From Sulfurovum sp. (GTDB lineage Bacteria > Campylobacterota > Campylobacteria > Campylobacterales > Sulfurovaceae): a DNA stretch of 7,904 nucleotides. Location of the stretch: NCBI GenBank assembly GCA_026985755.1, contig JALSPX010000234.1, positions 1-7,904 on the forward strand. Direction: 5' to 3'. Below are positions 4,088 to 7,904 of this stretch, piece after piece (position 1 is the first letter of the stretch; each line of letters starts with the position of its first letter). The notes beneath the pieces are model-generated. The model had not been told where the DNA came from, searched no databases, and worked only from the letters and a program-made list of their open reading frames with translations. The position numbers were made by a program, and so were the translations under genes.

Positions 4088-7000
4088 TTAAACCGCATAA
4101 TACGTAGCCTTCCGATGATGAACCACCAAAGCCGTAGTACTCTGCTCAGGATGTATTTGAAAGGTCTCGCTAAGCTCTATCCCAAACTCCTCAGGCTTCA
4201 ACAGATCAAATATCAACCTACTCTGCTCCAAGTCTGGACAAGCTGGGTAACCAAAGGAATATCTAGCCCCTTGGTAGCGATTCATGCGGACGTCACGCAA
4301 AGAACTTCCCTCGTTGTCTGCTATGTTTAAGTCTAGGCGTATTTGTTTATGGGCTACTTCGGCTAGGGCTTCGGCTAGTTCTACAGAAAAACCGTGTACC
4401 ATGTTGTACTCTAGGTATTTACCTGCGTCATACAGCTCTTTTTCATAGGCTGCAAACTTTGAACCTGCACTTACACAAGTCATAGGCAAGATATCGTGTC
4501 TGTCATGATGAAAGAAGTCAGACAATGCACGGTGGGGTTTACGCCCTTGCCTTGGGAAGCTGAACTTGCCTACGGCTTTGTTTTTGACCTCATCAAACGG
4601 TGCCTTGTTTGCATTGGCATCGACATTCCAGCCCTCACTCTCATCAAACACTAGCAACTCTTGGTCGTTGCTACGTACAGGGTAGTATCCATAAATAATA
4701 GTCGGTTCAAATAGCCCTTTATCTACGAACTCCTTTTTTAAACGCTCATAGGCAGGATAGACGGTTTTGTCGAGGAGTTTTTGGTACTCTTCTTTGGTCA
4801 TGCCTTTAGATTTGTACCCCCAGTGAAACTTGATGACCGTACGCTGATTGACCCATGAGAAGACCATATCTAAATCCAAGTCCTCTTTTTGTAACACACG
4901 TCTGCCCCAAAATGGTGGCGTGGGTACAGGCTGTGGCTCTGGGAGTTTGATTTGGTCAAAAGGTGGGATGACCACTTTCTTTTTTACCTTTTTCTCTCGC
5001 TCTTTCATATCACCAGCCATGCGGGTGTCTAGCTCTGCTTCAATCCCCTTCTCTATCTCTTCGTTGTACTTCTCTATACGTGACATGGCTATCACCCCAT
5101 CAAAGGCATCTCTACAGTAAAAGATAGGCCCTTTGTAGATAGGACGACAAAAGTCATCAACGAAGCTACGCGTGAGTGCCGCTCCACCCAACAACACAGG
5201 AATAGTCATCCCCATCTCTGCCATGGCTTCAAGATTGTCTTTCATCACAGCAGTCGACTTGACCAACAAGCCTGACATCCCTATGGCCTGTATAGACTGC
5301 CTTTCTACCACATCTAGGTATTCTTGCAGCTCTGTTTTTATCCCTACATTAACGACCTTATAGCCGTTATTGGAGAGGATAATATCTACGAGGTTTTTAC
5401 CCACATCATGTACATCCCCTTTGACGGTACCAATGACCAGCGTGGTATCGGTATCTTTTTCTTGTTTGGTGAGATAAGGGTTTAGGTAATCTACCGTAGC
5501 CTTCATAGTCTCTGCAGATTGTAAAACAAACGGCAACTGCATCTGCCCAGAACCAAAAAGCTCACCCACTACTTTCATCGCGTCTATGAGTATTTCGTTT
5601 ACGATTGTGTCAGGGTGTATCTCCTGGCGTGCTTCTTCTACAAGTGGTATCATACGCTCTTTGTCACCATCTAGGAGGAGTTTGGCTATCTTCTCTTCGT
5701 TAGACATTGCCAAATAGGCTTCATCATCACCCTCTTCATCTATGGTCACATCTGAAAAATGCTCTATAAACTTAAAGAGCGAATCTTCATCAGGGTTAAA
5801 GAGTAGCTCTTCACACACCTCTCTGTCTGCATCAGACATTTTCGCCAGTGGAATGATATGTTTTACGTTGATAATCACCGTAGTCAAACCAGCTTTTAAA
5901 CAGTGGTGCAAAAAGACTGAGTTTAAGTAGCGACGTGCATTGGCATCCAGCCCAAATGAGATATTGGAGAGTCCTAATGTAGAACCTACTTCTGGGTGAC
6001 GTTTGTGTAGTTCACGTATGGCTTCTAGTGTTTGTATGGCTGCGTCACGATACTCTAAATCTCCAGACCCCACCGTAAAGGTAAGCACATCAAAGATGAG
6101 ATTACGTGGGTCTATACCGTGTCCGTTGACAGCCATGTCATACATGCGTTCAGCTTGAGAGACTTTATCTTCTGTGGTTTTTGCCATCCCTACTTCGTCA
6201 ATAGTCAGACAAACCAAAGCCGTACCAAACTTCTTAGCAAGCTTACAGATAGCATGAAACTTTTCTTCTCCATCTTCAAGGTTAACAGAGTTGATGATGG
6301 GCTTACCGCCGATGCATTTAAGCCCCTCTTCCATGGTGTGTACACGTGTAGCATCTGGCATGAGTGGTAAAGGGATTTTTTGATTATACAGCTCCATGAC
6401 TGCCTTCATATCTTTAGCACCATCACGCCCTGCAAACTCGACATTGACATCGAGACAATGCGCTCCATCACGTACCTGTGCTTGTCCTACTTGCAGCGTA
6501 CCTTCATAATCACCCGCGATAATAAGCTCTCTAAACGCCTTAGACCCCGTAGAGTTAGAACGCTCCCCTATGAGTAACGGTGCAGGTTCTTGGAAAAGCT
6601 CTGTCGTGTTAAAAAGTGAAGCAATACTTGGCTCTATACTCCCACTTGGGGCTTTTGGCTTCATCTGGCCTACTGCTTTTTTCAGTGCTTGTATGTGCTG
6701 TGGTGTCGTACCACAACAGCCACCCAAAAAGCTCACACCATCAAACGCGGTAAACTCCAGCTGTTTTTCCGTAAATTCATCAGGTCCCATAGGATAATAG
6801 GTATACCCTCCACGGTTTTGTGGCAGACCCGCATTGGCATGCACAGAGATAGGTATATCACACAATTCAGAGAGTGTTTTGAGGTGCTTTTTGACCTGGT
6901 CAGGTCCTGTACCACAGTTAAAACCAAGAGAGAGAATGTCAAACGGCTCCAATATCGTTACAATAGTAGTAGCATCTGTACCGATAAGCATACTTCCACT

Positions 7001-7603
7001 AAGCTCTATTGTTACCGATACCATAATAGGCAGTTTTACGCCTTTATTTTCATTGGCATCTTGACAGGCATGAAGTGCCGCTTTTATTTGTAGTGGGTCT
7101 TGACAGGTTTCAAGTAAAAAAATATCACAGCCACCGTCTATCAGCCCCTCAGCGACTATCTTGTAACCCTCGTACATCTCATCATAATGAATATGTCCAA
7201 GACTAGGCAGTTTTGTCCCTGGCCCTATAGAACCCAATACAAAACGTGGCTGTTCTGGGGTAGAGTACTCTTCACATATCTCTTTTACGAGTGCTGCACC
7301 TTTTTTAGAGAGTTCATAGGCACGTTCACCCATCTGATATTCATCCAGTACCCATGGCATGGTTCCAAAGGTATTGGTTTTAATCAAGTCAGCTCCAGCC
7401 ATAGCATAACGTTTATGTATACGTTTAATAAGTTCTGGTGCAGTATCGATAAGAAGTTCATTACACCCCTCTTGGTCTACACCTTTATCATCCAGCCATG
7501 CTTCTGCGGGTATCTCTAAATCTTGTATCTGCGTACCCATAGCACCATCGATGACTAAGATACGCTCTTGTATGAGTGATTTTATTGTTTCTGTGATAGA
7601 CAC
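4088..7603 (-). CDS. metH: Cobalamin-dependent methionine synthase MetH
   Basis: This cytosolic enzyme transfers the methyl group of 5-methyltetrahydrofolate through methylcobalamin to homocysteine, making methionine and tetrahydrofolate. The 1171 residues hold all modules. Residues 10-310 are the homocysteine-binding barrel, with zinc ligands Cys230 (FNCG), Cys296 and Cys297 (GGCCGT). Residues 340-610 are the pterin-binding barrel, with the landmarks IGERSN, DGAHCLDVNV, PLMPDATR and GLSNISFGL. The helical cobalamin cap spans about 630-715. The B12 domain has DVHDVG, where His732 is the lower cobalt ligand, and Ser777. The reactivation domain (about 890-1171) has the S-adenosylmethionine-binding Arg1114-x3-Gly-Tyr and PACPD. 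The protein ends at YYAV, lacking the ~35-residue tail of the 1227-aa E. coli enzyme. The start is GTG with AGGA six bases upstream. A MITE-like element lies 16 bases ahead of it. Confidence 0.97.
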   Translation of the reverse strand: MSITETIKSLIQERILVIDGAMGTQIQDLEIPAEAWLDDKGVDQEGCNELLIDTAPELIKRIHKRYAMAGADLIKTNTFGTMPWVLDEYQMGERAYELSKKGAALVKEICEEYSTPEQPRFVLGSIGPGTKLPSLGHIHYDEMYEGYKIVAEGLIDGGCDIFLLETCQDPLQIKAALHACQDANENKGVKLPIMVSVTIELSGSMLIGTDATTIVTILEPFDILSLGFNCGTGPDQVKKHLKTLSELCDIPISVHANAGLPQNRGGYTYYPMGPDEFTEKQLEFTAFDGVSFLGGCCGTTPQHIQALKKAVGQMKPKAPSGSIEPSIASLFNTTELFQEPAPLLIGERSNSTGSKAFRELIIAGDYEGTLQVGQAQVRDGAHCLDVNVEFAGRDGAKDMKAVMELYNQKIPLPLMPDATRVHTMEEGLKCIGGKPIINSVNLEDGEEKFHAICKLAKKFGTALVCLTIDEVGMAKTTEDKVSQAERMYDMAVNGHGIDPRNLIFDVLTFTVGSGDLEYRDAAIQTLEAIRELHKRHPEVGSTLGLSNISFGLDANARRYLNSVFLHHCLKAGLTTVIINVKHIIPLAKMSDADREVCEELLFNPDEDSLFKFIEHFSDVTIDEEGDDEAYLAMSNEEKIAKLLLDGDKERMIPLVEEARQEIHPDTIVNEILIDAMKVVGELFGSGQMQLPFVLQSAETMKATVDYLNPYLTKQEKDTDTTLVIGTVKGDVHDVGKNLVDIILSNNGYKVVNVGIKTELQEYLDVVERQSIQAIGMSGLLVKSTAVMKDNLEAMAEMGMTIPVLLGGAALTRSFVDDFCRPIYKGPIFYCRDAFDGVIAMSRIEKYNEEIEKGIEAELDTRMAGDMKEREKKVKKKVVIPPFDQIKLPEPQPVPTPPFWGRRVLQKEDLDLDMVFSWVNQRTVIKFHWGYKSKGMTKEEYQKLLDKTVYPAYERLKKEFVDKGLFEPTIIYGYYPVRSNDQELLVFDESEGWNVDANANKAPFDEVKNKAVGKFSFPRQGRKPHRALSDFFHHDRHDILPMTCVSAGSKFAAYEKELYDAGKYLEYNMVHGFSVELAEALAEVAHKQIRLDLNIADNEGSSLRDVRMNRYQGARYSFGYPACPDLEQSRLIFDLLKPEEFGIELSETFQIHPEQSTTALVVHHRKATYYAV

Positions 7604-7619
7604 TGTTTATCCTATAGTA

Positions 7620-7820
7620 GGGCACCTCTAATAATAGGTAATACCCACAACATCACTAGCTTTTGTCTAGGGTAGGCACTCTTTTGCAGTCCTAGCCTTA
7701 GCTAAGTCAAAAAAGAGTAACAACGCATAGGCGAAAGCTAGTGATGCCCGCAGGGTGGGCTTTGCAAATGTAAGATTGTGCAAAACCCATTGTGGGTATT
7801 ACCTATTATTAGAGGTGCCC
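7620..7820. mobile_element. 201-bp MITE-like element with perfect 31-bp terminal inverted repeats
   Basis: The ends 7620-7650 and 7790-7820 are exact reverse complements over 31 bases, beginning GGGCACCTCTAATAATAGG. Between them, 7651-7667 pairs with 7730-7746 over 17 bases (two G-U), enclosing an 8-bp ACTCTTTT/AAAAGAGT stem (7678-7685 and 7711-7718) and a TAGC-CTTA-GCTA hairpin. On the right side GGGCTTTGCA (7757-7766) pairs with TGCAAAACCC (7779-7788) at nine of ten positions. The whole could fold as a three-way junction. There is no coding capacity, so it would be moved in trans by a transposase. I see no clear target-site duplication in the flanks. Perfect terminal repeats suggest recent movement. 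Confidence 0.75.
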
Positions 7821-7830
7821 AATAATATTA

Positions 7831-7860
7831 TTGAATTGTACCAAAGTGTAGAAAGATAAT
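7831..7860 (+). promoter_or_regulatory. Rightward promoter at the right edge
   Basis: TTGAAT (7831-7836), an 18-base spacer and GATAAT (7855-7860) predict a start near 7867, six bases before AGGAG at 7873-7877. This supports a gene beginning at the window's edge. Confidence 0.5.
7835..7840 (-). promoter_or_regulatory. Candidate -10 for metH beyond the MITE-like element
   Basis: TACAAT on the minus strand, the same hexamer seen before two other minus-strand genes here, would start transcription near 7828, eight bases outside the element. metH mRNA would then carry the entire folded element as a 5' leader of about 225 nt. No convincing -35 is present. The element's own end offers only a poor TATTAT (plus 7631-7636). 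Confidence 0.3.
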
Positions 7861-7890
7861 TAATTAAAGTGAAGGAGAAAAAACGTAGTA

Positions 7891-7904
7891 TTGAAACAAA
7901 AAGA
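7891..7904 (+). CDS. Possible gene start at right edge (TTG start, truncated by window)
   Basis: Only four full codons are visible: TTG AAA CAA AAA, reading M-K-Q-K. The case rests on context: a promoter at 7831-7860 and AGGAG at 7873-7877, though the 13-base gap to the TTG is longer than ideal. No product can be suggested. The gene would be divergent from metH. Confidence 0.3.

Noticed and set aside
6689..7093. 134-aa open frame opposite metH
   Set aside because: It lies wholly within the conserved homocysteine-binding domain on the other strand, has no domain-like content, and is accounted for as a shadow of metH.
7604..7820. Cobalamin or SAM riboswitch in front of metH
   Set aside because: The strong structure here is explained by mirrored 31-bp terminal repeats. 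I could not find a B12-box-like GCCACTG or a SAM-riboswitch core on the metH strand.

Overview
The window looks like a chromosomal stretch of a Campylobacterota (epsilonproteobacterial) genome, of the Sulfurovum/Sulfurimonas kind. This is inferred from moderate-to-low GC, promoters with a good TATAAT-like -10 and usually no clear -35, tight gene packing, and the style of the recognisable proteins. It is not proven by a marker gene.

Region by region: 1-168 is non-coding and repeat-like (a perfect 20-bp palindrome and a hairpin). 169-1440 (-) is an M20-family, PepD-type dipeptidase. A divergent promoter region (1441-1498) separates it from a two-gene (+) unit: a 73-aa small membrane protein and a 60-aa CPXCG-type cysteine-rich protein, overlapping by one base. 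A large imperfect inverted repeat (1909-1983) lies where this unit meets a convergent (-) pair: a DUF1653 protein and, overlapping its 3' end by 11 nt, a 51-aa zinc-ribbon plus single-helix protein. A SMI1/KNR4 (SUKH) protein (2404-3099, +) is divergent from that pair.

3100-3620 has no conventional gene but is the most interesting part. At 3122-3380 there is a compact cassette that looks like a type I toxin-antitoxin locus: a near-consensus (+) promoter, a highly folded leader, a 20-aa hydrophobic peptide ORF with a Shine-Dalgarno, a 3' hairpin, and a near-consensus extended -10 promoter on the opposite strand aimed back across the ORF. It is followed by REP/BIME-like palindromes carrying the GTAG tetranucleotide (3391-3566). 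An AT-rich four-helix membrane protein (3624-4043, -) sits directly downstream of metH.

4088-7603 (-) is cobalamin-dependent methionine synthase MetH with all four modules and its key residues. Sixteen bases upstream of its GTG start lies a 201-bp MITE-like element (7620-7820) with perfect 31-bp terminal inverted repeats and a predicted three-way-junction fold. It separates metH from a divergent promoter and a probable gene start at the right edge.

The genes do not form one pathway. The metabolic anchors are metH (methionine and folate cycle) and the dipeptidase. The rest are small zinc-ribbon or membrane proteins and accessory DNA concentrated between 3100 and 4087 and around 7620-7820.
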